Shown: piece after piece, positions 11,278-23,490 of the stretch | How positions within the stretch are numbered: position 1 is the stretch's first letter | How the letters are laid out: every line of letters begins with the position of its first letter | Assembly (NCBI RefSeq): GCF_918797505.1 | Contig: NC_092794.1 | Location: 74,685,345 to 74,749,344, forward strand | Length of the DNA: 64,000 nucleotides | Direction: 5' to 3' | Source of the DNA: Bemisia tabaci | Taxonomy: Eukaryota; Arthropoda; Insecta; Hemiptera; Aleyrodidae | Program-made: the position numbers and the translations under genes | Notes under the pieces: generated by a model | Databases searched by the model: none | What the model saw: only the letters and a program-made list of their open reading frames with translations | What the model was told of the DNA's origin: nothing

Positions 11278-12250
11278 CTATAATTTATTTTTTAGTGCAT
11301 TAGTTCTTTCTTTCATCCATAATTTCCTAACCTTCATGGCCTCGCTAATTAATTCCAGAAGTTCATGAGGGACTTCAGGGGCTGATTTCGTTCGTCTTAA
11401 CAGTTGGAATATTTCTTTTTGCTGCTGTAATGATCTGCTCAGTGATAAGTCTGACTTCGTCTTCAATTTGCTGTAGTGTATTTATAGGATTCTTCAACTT
11501 AACAATTGAACTTGGTTCTTCTCTGAATGTTTTCCAATCCATATTTTTGTTTGTTATTGAGGTGGTGACCTCTTTAAAATTTGCTGAATTATACATGTCC
11601 ATGTTAATGGGAGAGTGATCAGAGCCTAATTCCTTAGTAATGTCGGTTGCACCACAATTTATTGAGTCCATAGCGATATTTTTAAGTACAAAAAATCTAT
11701 TACATCCGGTTGTTTCGTTGGGTCGGTCGGCCGATGTGTGGGACTCTCAAAAGAGCCATAGTCTCCATTAATGCTTCTCACTGCAGAATTCAACGTTCTT
11801 CCTCTCGTTAAGGTAGTTCTAGAACCCCACCTTATATGATAAGCATTCCAGTCCCCGCCAGCTATAAATCTGTTCCCCTGAGTTTTTTAGAAATTCCGAA
11901 AAATCATTACGTTTAATCTCCGGGCGAAAAGGACGATAAATGGAAGCAACTGTTGTGTCTTCCACTTCTGTGTTCATAGTAATTGCTATAGATTGGATCG
12001 CTTCAGTTTCATCGCACATAAAATATTGAAAGTCTTTTCTGACCATGATAGCGACTTCCCCGCGTGCATTATCAGAAGGGTGATTAACCCAGTGGACATT
12101 AAATTCACGCTTCTTGAAGTGACTAGTGTCTGAAAAATGAGTCTCTGACAACAACACCACGTCAATTTTGGTAAAAATCTGTATAATTTGATCATTTTAG
12201 TTTCCTTTCTGCCGACAGTAATCTCTCTTGGTTTAGAGTACCTATGAGGG
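11278..12250 (-). pseudogene. Decayed jockey-type LINE endonuclease fragment
   Basis: Reading the minus strand, pieces of an APE-type endonuclease of a jockey-like retrotransposon can be followed across three frames. They are NQERLLSAERKLK near 12230, VLLSETHF with an HWVNHP phrase near 12150-12060, then GGDWNAYHIRWGSRTT near 11860-11820, and GSDHSPINMD near 11610. The part after the endonuclease continues to about 11278. These are the usual ordered motifs (ETHF, DWNAYH, SDHSP), but at least three frameshifts separate them and the reverse transcriptase is absent. The fragment stops next to the right 33-bp array, which may mark a truncation point. This is a dead remnant unrelated to the intact LINE nearby. 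Confidence 0.75.
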
Positions 12251-12764
12251 GAGAGTACGGACATGTAAAAATATGGAGCTCTTAGGGCCCAAAAGGGTGG
12301 CCAACCTATTAACACAAAAGATGCCGCTACCAATCTTCAGATTCCTACATCAATTGTTGAACCATGATGGCCATAATCAGAATGTACATAATTGAGCGTT
12401 CCTCAACGAAAAAGAGTAAATTAGCGAAAAAAAATTGTCAAATACGTGCTTTCTAAACGAGGGGTCGTCACGATTGTAATAATAAATCACTCTGGATGAC
12501 TTAAATTCATACATAGGTTGGCTGCCCTTCTGAGCCATAGTATAAGTTACATAATCTAACCTCAAAAAAGCAGACATCTGTACTCTCCCTATAAAATACT
12601 CCAGGAACACATATGCACTAGAATGCTTAACTTCGCATCTTGTCTAGTGGTCCGTTCGTAATGTGACAAAATAAATATCATTACAATTTTGGTCAAAATG
12701 TTCATCTCCGACCTCTTCTGATAGCTCGTTTCACTGAGCGACTTTTAATGTGACACTGTGTATA
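12251..12764. other. Gene-free stretch upstream of the decayed LINE
   Basis: A 77-codon minus-strand frame at 12377-12610 could be more of the decayed LINE, but I recognise no motif in it. The rest is AT-rich without structure that I can see. Confidence 0.35.
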
Positions 12765-13689
12765 CAGGGTAGCCCATACCTACCGTACCAAGCCTTTTTT
12801 TCGGTTAATTTGGGTCGTACGAAGTCCAGGATCGCAGAGATGAATAGGGAATTGACCCCAAAGAGTCCGAATATCGTTGTCTCAGATTCCCCCTGGCGCA
12901 CCTTGGAGGGTAAAGGGGGGGGGCCGTACTTCAAAAGTCAGAGTTTATGTCAAAATTTTGAAATTATTTAATCGAAATCACGACGTAGGAGAATTTTTAA
13001 CTTAAATCGACACCTAGAAATTCAAAATCGACCCATCTGTGTCCAAAATACCGACCCCCTAAAGGTGGGGGACAGAGCCCCCTTTCAAAAAAATTCAAGT
13101 TCGTTAAATTGACGTGGAGACTAATCGACCCCAAGGAATCCAATTTTGAGGGTCCCGTTATCTTCAGAGACTTTTCTGATGGGGCACAGGGGTAACCTCC
13201 ACACCGATTAAATTTAAAAGTTCAGAGTCCCCTTGTGCCCCATCAGAAAAGTCTCTGAGGACAATGGGACCCTTAAATTTGGATTCCTCGGAGTCGATTA
13301 TCCATGAATACACATTTTTTCCGAGTCCCCATGTCAATTTAACAAATTTGAATGTTTTTGAAAGGGGGCTCTGTCCCTCACCTTAAGGGGTCGGTATTTT
13401 GGACACGGATGAGCCGATTTTGGATTTCTTGGTGTCGATTTAAGTTAAAAGTGTACGTTGTGATTCCAATGAAAAAATTTCCAAAATTTTGACATAAACC
13501 CTGACTTTTGAAGCACGTACCTTCTTTTACCCCCCCCCACCCCCCCCCCAAGGGAGGCCAGGGGGGCTCTGGGACCATGAAATTCGGATTCCTTGGGGTC
13601 GATTCCCAATTCATCCCCGCGATCTTGGACTTCGTACGACACAAATTAACCGAAAAAAAGGCCTGGTACGGTAAGACTAAGCCACCCTG
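12765..13689. mobile_element. Giant-hairpin element, CAGGGT/CACCCTG ends (0.9 kb)
   Basis: The left end CAGGGTAGCCCATACC... is mirrored by the right end ...CACCCTG at 13689, and both arms continue inward through AAAAAAAGGCCTGG-like and GGTCGTACGAAGTCC-like phrases to a centre near 13230. A TA precedes the left end; the right flank reads AA, so the TA duplication is not intact. Both arms share the phrase CCTTGGGGTCGATT with the elements at 39540-39749 and 59526-63323, so they form one family. No protein is encoded. Confidence 0.8.
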
Positions 13690-14290
13690 AATACATTTCC
13701 ACAGTGTATGAATTATCCCCTTGGCCCTCAATCCTTCCGAACAACATTGTTTCATGATAGTCTTAGGTTTAGGTCTTAGTTAAGTCTTAATCTTACGTCT
13801 AGGATTTATCATATTGTAAATATTTTCATTTCTATGTACAGAAGGTGCATGATTCAAAATAAAACAATTTTAAAAAAACTGAGTGACGCAGCGAGGCGCG
13901 ATGACGAAGAAGGCAGCGGACGACGACGGTGGCGCTGCGCGCGGTACCGTTGAGTCGGTTGTCGGTCGCAGCGCAGCCGTGCGGAACTGCGGAGCCGCCG
14001 AAGCGAAAGCACCTGTACCCGAGGACGTTCACACGGAACGACCGAACTTGACATCCACGGCCCAAATCTTGTTGCTTTACGGTCTATCGAAAGTCGAGAA
14101 ACTTAACCTCGAAATTCGCGACTGTAAGTCGGAAAAACTCAGAGACTTGAGATTCTCCACTGGTCTCTTGACGACAGGTAGAAACTTCTACTATAGAGGA
14201 TTCAACACGTCCTAATGGACAATTGTAAGGGAGCAACAGTCATCACCGTTAAAGGGCCAGACTGGCTAAGGCAGCTAGACAGCGATCGCT
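13690..14290. other. Gene-free stretch with a GC-rich island
   Basis: A CpG-rich block at about 13880-14045 carries an open frame on the plus strand (13901-14215 from ATG). It has no recognisable domain and a frame is open on the other strand too, so I do not call a gene. Confidence 0.4.
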
Positions 14291-14299
14291 GCCTAAGAA

Positions 14300-14690
14300 T
14301 TGTCGTCGGGGCCCCTGAGCCGACAATTCCTGAATTTATTCTTCAATAAACGAAATGAATCCTTGAAAAAGTGAGATTCAGGGGCCCCTAAGGGACTCCT
14401 GAACCTCGTTTTTTCCAGTCCTTGAGGGTTTAACTCATAACACCTTCTCTGAAGCCCCTGCGGCCGGAAAAAGGTAACCTCAGGGGCCCCTGAAAAGATG
14501 CCAGCAAGGGCCCCTCAGCGATCGAAAATATGAGCTTCAAGGGCCGTGGAGCGGCCCTCGAAGCTATATTTTCCCGGCCTCTAAGGGTTTTTTACTTTAA
14601 ACAGCATGACTCTTTCTCTGAGACCCCTATAGCCCGAAGAAGGTCACTTCTGGGGCCCCTGAAAAGATGTCAGCAGGGGCCCCTGACCCT
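14300..14690. repeat. Cluster of GGGGCCCC palindromes
   Basis: The perfect palindrome AGGGGCCCCT, usually inside TCAGGGGCCCCTGA, occurs near 14383, 14482, 14657 and 14676, with half or variant copies near 14308 and 14507. Surrounding phrases such as CTGAAAAGATG.CAGCA also repeat, giving a loose tandem arrangement of about 175-180 bp. Confidence 0.7.
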
Positions 14691-15745
14691 GGGCTCGAAG
14701 AAAAGAGTTTCTATAAACTTTTTTGCTCAAGGCAAAATCAAGCGCGCTGGCGGGCTCCAAACTTTGAAAAAAGAGCGAAAATTTGGTTTTTTGCAGGTTA
14801 TGGCCTGTGACTTGTCCAAAACTGATATAACGACAATTTGGTTGTTTTAAAAAAAAAAGTTCGTGAAATTTCCCATATACAAGTTCCTATACACTTTTTT
14901 GCTCAAGGAAAAATTAAGCGCGCTGGCGGGCACCGAACTTCGAAAAATGAAGGAAAAATGCGTTTTTTTGCGGTTCTTGCAAAAATCCCGGGTAGTTATG
15001 CTTTCAGTGATTCCTACGTAATTTTTGACGCTGAATCCGAATTTCAACTTTGCACTATTAAATTCGGACCGGAAAGTTGCCAAATTTGGCAAAAATGGCC
15101 TAAAATCGGCCTTTTTTCCGGATTATGACCTGTAACTTGCCAAAAATTGATCTGACGATAAAATTAGTTATTTCAGAAATAAAGCTCGTTAAATTTCCTA
15201 TAAAAAGTTTCTATACACTTTTTTGCTCAATGCAAAATCAAGCGCGCTGGCGGGCTCCGAACTTTGAAAAATGAGCAAAAATTGTGCTTTTCGCGGTTTT
15301 TGCCCGATGTCTCCTGTTTTAATCGTCCGACGAGTAATTTCTGGACAAATTAAGTGAAGATGATAAAATTTACACCTAGTGAAATTAATTGATGTAAATA
15401 ATAAGGATAACCCAACACATTACAGTATGCGCAATTTTCGCACATTTTACAAAGTTCGGAGCCCGCCAGCGCGCTTGATTTTGCCTTGAGCAAAAAAGTT
15501 TATAGAAACTTTTTTGTAGGAAATTTAACGAGCTTTATTTCTGAAAATAACTAATTTTATCGTCAGATCAATTTTTGGCAAGTTACAGGCCATAATCCGG
15601 AAAAAAGTCCGATTTTAGGCCATTTTTGCCAAATTTGGCAACTTTCCGGTCCGAATTTAATGGCGCAAAGTTAAAATCCGGATTCAGCGTCAAAAATTAC
15701 ATAGGAATCGATGAAAACATTGCTACCCGGGATTTTTGCAGGCTC
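14690..15745. repeat. Repeat block with AGCGCGCTGGCGGGC motif and 320-bp inverted arms
   Basis: The phrase CAAGCGCGCTGGCGGGCTCC follows a TTTTTTGCTCAAGGCAAAAT phrase near 14720, 14897 and 15223, and is repeated in inverted orientation near 15470-15510. Bases 14985-15310 are largely the reverse complement of 15425-15745. The block is non-coding. Confidence 0.75.
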
Positions 15746-16855
15746 TTTTCCTTGTTTGCCTGGACTAAATAGGGTTCACTTATGAAGAAGACCGAACACT
15801 GAACTATACAATCTCAGATAATACTTTAAGTCAGGTGAAACCTAGGACTTCAAATGCACCATCTCCAAAATTACTCCGTATACACGAAACAAAATTACAT
15901 GATTAATGGGGTACTTGCATACTATGACTTATCCAAGCGGACGCTAGAACTACCAATTACGATTAGCTCTTTGTTAAAAGCTACTTTGGTGTGCGTGAAC
16001 TAACGTAAATATCCCGGCAGATTCCATCTTCCGAGGTTCCTTTGTACGAGGCAATTAACTCGAATATAATAATATTGTACGAACTTGATGAATTCATTGT
16101 TACACAAACCAAATATTTCTTTATTTTGATGCTCTGAAACTGAGACTAAAATCAAAGAAACCATTCGCAAGGCCGCGTTCACACATAGAGGCGAGTGACC
16201 TGTCAGGCCGCGCCGCACTGTTGCCTCGCTGGGATGCTGGGAACCCTCTACCTAGACGTATAAGAACCTACAGTCTGCCTTCAATATTTTCTTTTATTCT
16301 CTCTTTTATATTAATCCCCATTTGCTTCACTAAGTTGCATCAAAATTCTCTAGATTGACGAAGTTATTGAATTTTCAGTTCATACGAAATTTCATAACTA
16401 TTATCGTTGTATCAAAATGCAATCAAACTTCATGGTTTTGTGGAATTGGCTGTATTTTTCTAAATATTCCAGTAAAGTGTCTATCCGCGTCGGCTCAAGC
16501 GAGAAAGTCCTGTGCGATCCTCGCACCGCGAGGGGGGGAGGCGAAGCCCCCACCATATGCCGGCGCGAAACACCGATACGCAGCGCTTGCGCTAGGTATA
16601 AATTGGCCGAAGGCCAATTTATTTTCTTTATGCGGATCACAGAACCCGGAGGCATCTATGTATACTATAAGCTCCAAGACCTCCTAATTTTGCGAAACTG
16701 GTAACGCTTAGTTCCAGCGTTCTACCGGACCGATTTTCATGATTTTTAACCATGATAAGCCAACTCTTTTCAGATTTTCAAAATATGGCCCAGGTTTTTT
16801 TATATTACGTGATTAAGTTGCGAATTCTCCCATTTAAACAATGTAAATTTATACT
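15746..16855. other. Gene-free stretch
   Basis: No coding region is supported. A perfect short hairpin, TAAATTGGCC-GAA-GGCCAATTTA, lies at about 16598-16621 beside CG-rich sequence with runs of G at 16530. Overlapping short frames on both strands around 16355-16690 come from this low-complexity DNA. Confidence 0.4.
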
Positions 16856-16859
16856 TTTT

Positions 16860-17487
16860 GTCATAGTTCGTTTAGAGCCGAAAAAACTGAAATTTCCAAA
16901 ATGGCCGCCAGTTAAAGTTCAAAATGACCAAAAGTTGATTTTTTTATAAATCTAAGTTCAAATTTGTTTATCTTATGCCAAAATACTCTTAAATTCCAAG
17001 TTTTAGGCAAATCCATTAGGAAAAAACCGCGATGAAAATTTTCGGCCATTTTAAACTTTAACCGGCGGCCATTTGGGAAATTTCGGTTTTTTTGAAAATC
17101 TAACGTCAAATTCGTTTTTCTCGTGTGAAAATACCCCTACATACCAATTTTCGCGCAAATCCATCGACAAATAACCGGTGTGAATTTTCGGCCATTTTGA
17201 ACTTTAACCGGCCGCCATTTTGAAACGGTTTGAGATATTGACTTCGGGTTTGCGCGAAAAGTTTTCTTTTTTCATGCTCTTTCGAACGAGCTATCACAAA
17301 GGGGGTCTTCCCATTTGAAAATTAAAAGTTGGGGGCCGTTGCCCCCCCCCTAAGGGGGGCCCCCTGAAAATTTTAGGGGGGCCAAAAAGTAGCTTCCTTT
17401 GACCTAGGAATATTCCCCAAGTTTCAAATCTTTACCTCAATTAGGTAAAAAGTTAGAGGGGGTGGAAGGGACTTTTGGATCACCCTG
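16860..17487. mobile_element. Solo arm of a CACCCTG-ended hairpin element
   Basis: The right end reads GGGACTTTTGGATCACCCTG followed by TA at 17488. Inward it matches the arm of the element at 29277-30615: a run of G and C, the phrase CGAACGAG(C/G)TATCACAAAGGGGGTCTTCC, and modules with GGCCGCCATTTTGAA spaced about 150 bp apart. The opposite arm is missing, so this copy is truncated or solitary. Confidence 0.7.
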
Positions 17488-20400
17488 TATCTCTCTTATT
17501 GGTTCGGGTGAGACACCAAGTGCATATTCATCCTCGCAAATGCAGAGACTTTTTTTTTTATTCTTCTTCACCACCTATTCATTGTTTATCCTTTCAAGCA
17601 AGGTGATAGGTTCTGCGCAGAGCTATAAGTGAAAGAAAGGAAATATTTGAAAGAAAGAAAGAAAAAAAAAATTATTTGAATTTTTCGTCAAGAATACTGC
17701 TCTTGAATCAAGAATAAGATCACTTGAATAAAGCCGAATCCTGCTTGATATGAGCGGCTTTCTTCTCAAAGTACGCAATTTGCAGCTTCAGTCAAGAGAA
17801 ATCTCCTCTTAGCGGCAAATTCAAGAATATTTCTTCTTACATGATAATTTTTTTTCCAGTGCAGTAGCTCCGCAAATTTCACTAATTAAAGAGGCTTGTG
17901 AGATGCATATGCATTGCACTGCTCTAAAAATGTTCCGAAAATTTTCCATCAGAAATGTTTTTTACAAAGAACAAAACGGCAGGCATAGTCAAGTTTATTC
18001 ATCATATGATCAACGAAGGTGACGGCATGACTCTGCATTGCGAAATTTTCTGCATTAAAAAATATTTTCACTGCACATAATTGAGGCATTTTTCGGTAAA
18101 AGGGCGTATGAGACGTCCGATGCTGCTAAGATTGTGTAACGTAGTTCTCTATCCGACTGTTTTGCTGTTAATTTTTCGTTGAATCTGCTCCGAGTTTTTT
18201 CTGGCGATTGTAAGGACGTACATTGTGAATGAATTTCATTTGCCGCGAACGCTATGAAACTTGCGCAATCATAGCAGCATAGAAAGCTCCATTCGCCATT
18301 TTGCCGAAAGAGTCCTCAAATTCTGCTTTTAAAAATATTTTCACTGCATAGAAAAAAGACAAAATTGGAACCTTTCTGTTCGAAAGACGAGGGACCAGCC
18401 TGAGCCGAGCCGCGGCGCGGCGCGGCGCGGCCGCTGCGGAGGAGTCTCAGACCCGCACAATGGGCTGCGGTTGGGGTCTAAACTGGATTTCACATTCAAC
18501 GCGGGGTTTGGGAATATGCAACCCGGAGTGGTCGAAGCTGGGGCTCCTAGACCCGGGCAGAACTTGCAGCCTCTGAGCCCGGAGCGTCTTTGGGACTACG
18601 GCTTTCGAACACAGAGCTTTCATTCAATGTGCTGTCGAGAATGGTCATTGAGGACCTGGACTTGGCCAAAACAAAGAGGGAATGAAAGGAGAGGGGAGAA
18701 TGGGGAAGGGGAACACGGTCATTCATAACTGGAGCGAGAGAAAGAAAACGTATCCGAAAGAGAGGACTGCCTCCGTTCCAGGAAGAAGGGGGGGGGACAA
18801 CGACCCGTGAATCGTCGGCTGAAATTGAAGATGAATCATCAGAAATTGCTGATGGTGCAGGAGGCAAGCAATGTGACGGCACCGAGTGCCAATTAAAAGG
18901 CACGCTAGCGCCGCGCCACAGCTTGCGAGTAGAATACTACATTCGACTCATACGAAACCCACAGAGCTTCGTTTGCTACGGTTAAAAACACTCCGCATCC
19001 GAGCGTATAGACGCTAATGGTGATGACGCCAGACGCAAAGACATAAAGACGGAGTGCTCGTATCTAAAAGCACGGGGAAAAAGTGAAGCCTGGTTTGGCG
19101 CTGGGTGCTTGTGTGAGTGTGTAAATGAGCGCGGGAATCCATGGCGGCAAACGGAAATTTGATTTGAACTTGTCCTCTTGATTTTTCCACATTTCTTCTT
19201 CGAAACGTATTTTAAATGCCTAAAACGAATATATTAAGAAAGTTGGGACTGCGTCCCATTATAATACACCTACTTTTGCTCGGTAACAGGCAGTAATCTC
19301 AGATAAAGTTAGTTTTCCTTCTGCTCATGGTGGTTCTGCAGGTTCAAACAGGCCGTTACAGGTCTAGATCACCGTTACTCCCAAATGAAATTAATCGGTC
19401 GACGACGGACCAAAGCTAACCTAAAGTTAAAGAGACATGAGTGGGTAAGTGAATTTGGGCAAAAATCAACTTAGAATACTTTGTTTCCGCAATTTTATTT
19501 AGTTCCCGCCCTACATTTGAATTTCAAACTTGTCCCGATTTCGCCGCCAATCCTACAGCCAATAGTAGAGGTGATTGAGAAGAAGCTTCATTTTTTGCTT
19601 TTAGCCCTCCGTCTTTATGTCTTTAGCCAGACGTCACTATGGAAATTCTCCATTTCATCGAGATGGATCCAAACAATAACATTGACGTAGCCTCTCACAA
19701 TGCTACCAATGAGAGCAAAGCGGTATACATCGCTTTTTCTGTGACATGACACTGATATTTCCAGCGGTCATCTACGGCGCACTTATTAGAACGGAAAATA
19801 ATGAAATACCGAATTCGTTACTTTCTCCTCTGTTAGGTATGTTTTCCGAAGAAAAGCACACTATTGCAATCTTCCCGGAGCACAGACCTAAGCCAGAGAT
19901 CTTCGATAGAGTAACGATCCAAGGTTGTAATTTACAAACGAGGAGCTTTTCGGAGAGGACACATGCCGAAAAAGCCCTCTTTGAGAAAGACGCATTTCAA
20001 GTTTTCATTATTACTTTCTGGTCACTAACGCGACGGTGACTTACATCGGAACTTGAACACTTGGATCAAAGTTTATACACCCTAAAATGTAGAAAGACCA
20101 TTCGTAAGACTTACACTTCTTTCAGTATTGTGGGAGGAATTTTTTATAAATAGCGACGCCAAAAACGATCGTTTTTTGGCACAATTTGGGTCCGCGGTCC
20201 TCTGGGTCCTCTGTTTGCACGGTAGAGAAGTGAATTCGGGAATAATTCTTCTTGAAAATGTAGAGTGCATCTGTTTTTGCAATAGTTTTTGGTTAAACCA
20301 GTTAAACCTGTAATTTTTTTTTTTTTTATTGAAGTCTCTATTTTCCTTTGGAAACAATTTCGTGACAAGTGAAATGCTCAGCTGCTACTTGAAAAATCTT

Positions 20401-20670
20401 TCACGTCCAAAATCTTATAACTGTGGAATTTTTTTCTTGGATAGCTGATTTCATTTGTAAAATACCCTTTTACTCATACACTATCGTATGGTCTGTTGGT
20501 GCCGGCACACACAGTCCAGGGTAGAATGCAGATCCATGTCGAAGAGAATTCCTTTGAACTGATATTTTAGTAAATACATGCTCAGAAAACTGTAGCATAA
20601 TTTACTACACTATCAGACTTCAAACGGAGTTACTCAAACTGATTGCGATGGACGTAAGAGTCGTAAGACG
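17488..20670. other. Long gene-free stretch
   Basis: I see no gene in these 3.2 kb. Features are poly-T/poly-A patches near 17550 and 17660, a GC-rich GGCGC microsatellite-like patch at 18405-18430, and scattered short frames on both strands that lack domains or codon periodicity I could defend. Confidence 0.4.
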
Positions 20671-20674
20671 GTAT

Positions 20675-20912
20675 GTAGGAGTTTTTTAGCCAACGTGCGT
20701 TAAATTCAGTATAAAGCTGATATCTCACTACAGAGGAAACAAGCTCAGCGGCAAGTAAACTTGCGTCATCTGGTGAGCGATTATCCAAACAGCTCCGCAC
20801 ATGCTTTGGCAAGGGAAAATTGTGCTTGTGAGTGAGCTTTTTTCCTCTGGAGTGAGATATCAGCTTTATGCTGAATTTAAAGCACGTTGGCTAAAAAACT
20901 CCAACATATTGC
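20675..20912. repeat. Hairpin element with about 75-bp arms
   Basis: Bases 20675-20748 (TAGGAGTTTTTTAGCCAACG... through GATATCTCACT) are the reverse complement of about 20838-20912, with few changes. The loop is about 85 bp. It looks like a small MITE, but I found no clear target duplication. Confidence 0.75.
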
Positions 20913-21721
20913 AAGTGCAAGAATCTATGAATGACAGCAGAAAATGTAGCATTAGAACACTTGATGAATATTTTTATTAACACAATCACTGTAAAATTCG
21001 TGTCCAATGTTAACCTCAACACCGAAAACACGGCGATTTCAATTGAAAAAAAACACCTTCAGATATGTTGCTTTTTTTGTGTGTGTGAGAGGACGCAATC
21101 TGCCTTACGGCTTTGGCGACTGTTTTAAATTTCCCTTCCCCTCTGGGTCATGGGGAGATAACGTGAAGGGGTGTGGCGGCAATCCGCTTAGCAACCAGAT
21201 AATGATTTCACTCAGATATAAGGAAAGAACTTTGAGTTAGTTCACAGTTAAGGGATCTTTAGATAAGTGATAGCACGCACATGTACAACTAACACAGTTT
21301 TGGAAGATATTTCCGGATTTCCCAACGTTCCAAGGAGATTGGAGGTCGAGATACTTGTAAAGTAGGGTTAGATACAATTTTAAAACGTTCCCAAAAGTTC
21401 CCTAAAAAGCAGAATTGCTAATTTTCAACTCAATACATTCCAAAACGACCTCGACTATATAAAACAAAAGAGACCCCGGGTTTCTCATCTCAACATACGC
21501 GCCTGAACGACTGACAAAAAACCCCTTGAAAAATATGGAACAGAACTTCATTCTGCATTCACTTGTTGATACATTTCATGTTTTTACAAAACTTTCAGAC
21601 ACGTTTTTCTTCCTTCACTTTGTGTGTTTCATTAGTGCAGAATCGCTGACACTCTTTCTTTCTCATTCGTCGACAAGTGTAATAGCCTAGTAGACGATAA
21701 AACTACTAATTTCTGTCTTTA
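20913..21721. other. Gene-free stretch
   Basis: There is no supported gene. A TATATAAAA string near 21456 has no identifiable downstream coding region. Confidence 0.4.
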
Positions 21722-21725
21722 ATTT

Positions 21726-22105
21726 GGACGTGTTTCTATCAAACAGAACTGTGAGCAGGTGAGAAATATGGGGTGTGCTGTAGAAATCTGCATAAGAAAC
21801 AATGTAAAAGAGGGCGTGGTTCCTTTTGAAGAATTGGAAAAGCGGGATGTAACATTCTATCAAACAAAACTATGTGCCAACTGAATGCAGGATTCATGAG
21901 CCGCGACGATGGGACGAGAGCATTATGGACGGGGCTCATGAATGAAAAACCAACGACGATGACCTCCGTCTCGCGCCCCGGCTCCATCATTGCCGCTGAC
22001 GTCACTGGCGGTTTATTACTCTCATTCACTCTTACGGTCAGAGAACTAGCGAGCACACCCCATATTTCTCACCTGCACATAGGTCTGTTTGATAGAAATA
22101 CGTCC
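21726..22105. mobile_element. 380-bp MITE with 54-bp inverted ends and ATTT duplication
   Basis: The left end GGACGTGTTTCTATCAAACA matches the inverted right end (GGACGTATTTCTATCAAACA on the other strand), and the similarity runs about 54 bp with small gaps. The 4-bp sequence ATTT flanks both ends (21722-21725 and 22106-22109). A further partial copy of the end phrase, TTCTATCAAACAAAACTATG, lies inside at about 21853. No transposase is present. Confidence 0.72.
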
Positions 22106-22109
22106 ATTT

Positions 22110-22506
22110 CATCTCTGTTACCTCTTAGTTAACTTATTTCACAGCATGGAGTTGCAGCGCAGTGCCATGCACTCGCGCGTTTTCCTCCCCACGCGCTTGC
22201 GTATTGGCCCACGCGCCTAGCAGCCGGCGCATGGCCTCACGTCATCTTTGAGCCGTTTATGACCTTACGCTTCACGATACGTCAAAACCGACGAAATTTT
22301 CGTCGAAGGCCCGTAACTCACAATTATCCTGCAGAAATGATAAGTCGCTGGCCCAAATGTTTTGAATTTTGGATATACCTAGGCCCTTTGAGGCACGGGT
22401 TAAAACTTTTTTAAATTGGTTTCTTTTGGGGAGGTTCATTTAGAGGCTACATAGAAACTTTTTAGGGATAGACAACTTGAATTTCGCAAAACTCAAAAAT
22501 AAGATA
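22110..22506. other. Gene-free stretch
   Basis: No gene or repeat was recognised between the MITE and the next terminal-repeat element. Confidence 0.4.
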
Positions 22507-23330
22507 GGGTAGGTGGGGGCAAAAGGCCGCACTATTCCGCTGCGGCCGTTGTATAGCATGAAAAGGACTACGTTCAAAACGGGCCATTTAGGGCTCGGGG
22601 CGGATACCTTTGAGACTTTCCCTATTCATTCACCAAACAATACCTCATCTTTTCCCAAAGTTTCAAGCCCTCCAAAATTTTTAGAAAGACGCGGCGGGGG
22701 GTCAAAGTTAAAAATCACCCAAATTTTCGCGAATTTGTTACTCGAAAACCGAAAAGTTTTGAAAAACGCGGTTCAGACGAGCGTTTTCAGCGTGGCGAGA
22801 GCTTTCAGAAAATGTATAACATTTAGGATCTTCGGTAGTTGTTAATGATATTTAGTAAAATATTGAGTAAAAGATTTAGCATTAGTGGTATTCGCTATTA
22901 GATTAAGTATTCGTGGTATTTTAATGAAGGCCGCATGCGGCCTCTCGGCATGGCATGGGTCCCATCGGACCTGCGACTTTGTTGCTCCTTTTCATGACGT
23001 AGGTAAACATAACCTAAAAATTCAAGGCCATTAGCCCAAAAAAGACCGCGGGATATTCAAACCATTCTTATCATTGTTTGAACTACAACTCGTCCAAATT
23101 TTTCTATTACCTACAGAACTTGATATTCACCAAAATAAAACTTAAAAAAATTAATTTTTTGTCACAAAAAATTAACTCTCCTCATATTTTCGAGGGAACG
23201 CGTCCGTTCGTTCCGAAACTTTATCAACACAACAACACCACTACTAACATCATAAGTAACACGATTCCGGTGCTGACCTAAACAATCCTCGAAAAAAAAC
23301 TGGGGTGCGGCCTTTTGCCTCAGCCTACCC
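22507..23330. mobile_element. 0.8-kb non-autonomous element with GGGTAGG...CCTACCC ends
   Basis: The left end GGGTAGGTGGGGGCAAAAGG at 22507 and the inverted right end at 23330 agree over about 25 bp with three mismatches. Both then run into GCCGCA. I found no target-site duplication, so the superfamily is undetermined. Reading frames inside are short and unrecognised. Confidence 0.6.
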
Positions 23331-23414
23331 AACAACCTAACGCCCGTGGGCCTGTTTTCCGGAGAGCCCCTTAATATGACACTCGTTCAATATCTTTTTC
23401 CTACGACATCCTCT

Positions 23415-23490
23415 TTTTTAGCGAGGATTGAACTTAGATCGTAGCGGTAATCGCAGAATGCGCTAGCCACTCGTAGGTCGCAACCTCTGA
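23415..23490 (-). other. tRNA-like (SINE head) remnant
   Basis: On the minus strand the sequence shows GAGTGGCTAGCGC, resembling a pol III A box, and AGTTCAATCC about 30 bp later, resembling a B box. Acceptor arms do not pair, so it is not a functional tRNA. It may be the head of a tRNA-derived SINE or chance similarity. Confidence 0.35.

Noticed and set aside
13901..14215. GC-rich plus-strand ORF of about 105 codons
   Set aside because: Overlapped by open frames on the other strand, no domain, and located between repeat elements; probably a GC-composition effect.
18471..18903. Opposed ORFs of 85 and 118 codons
   Set aside because: No domain, no splice context, and both strands open through the same GC-rich sequence.
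21454..21490. TATATAAAA followed by a TCTCATCTC start-like region
   Set aside because: No downstream coding region or exon chain was found, so a promoter call is not supported.
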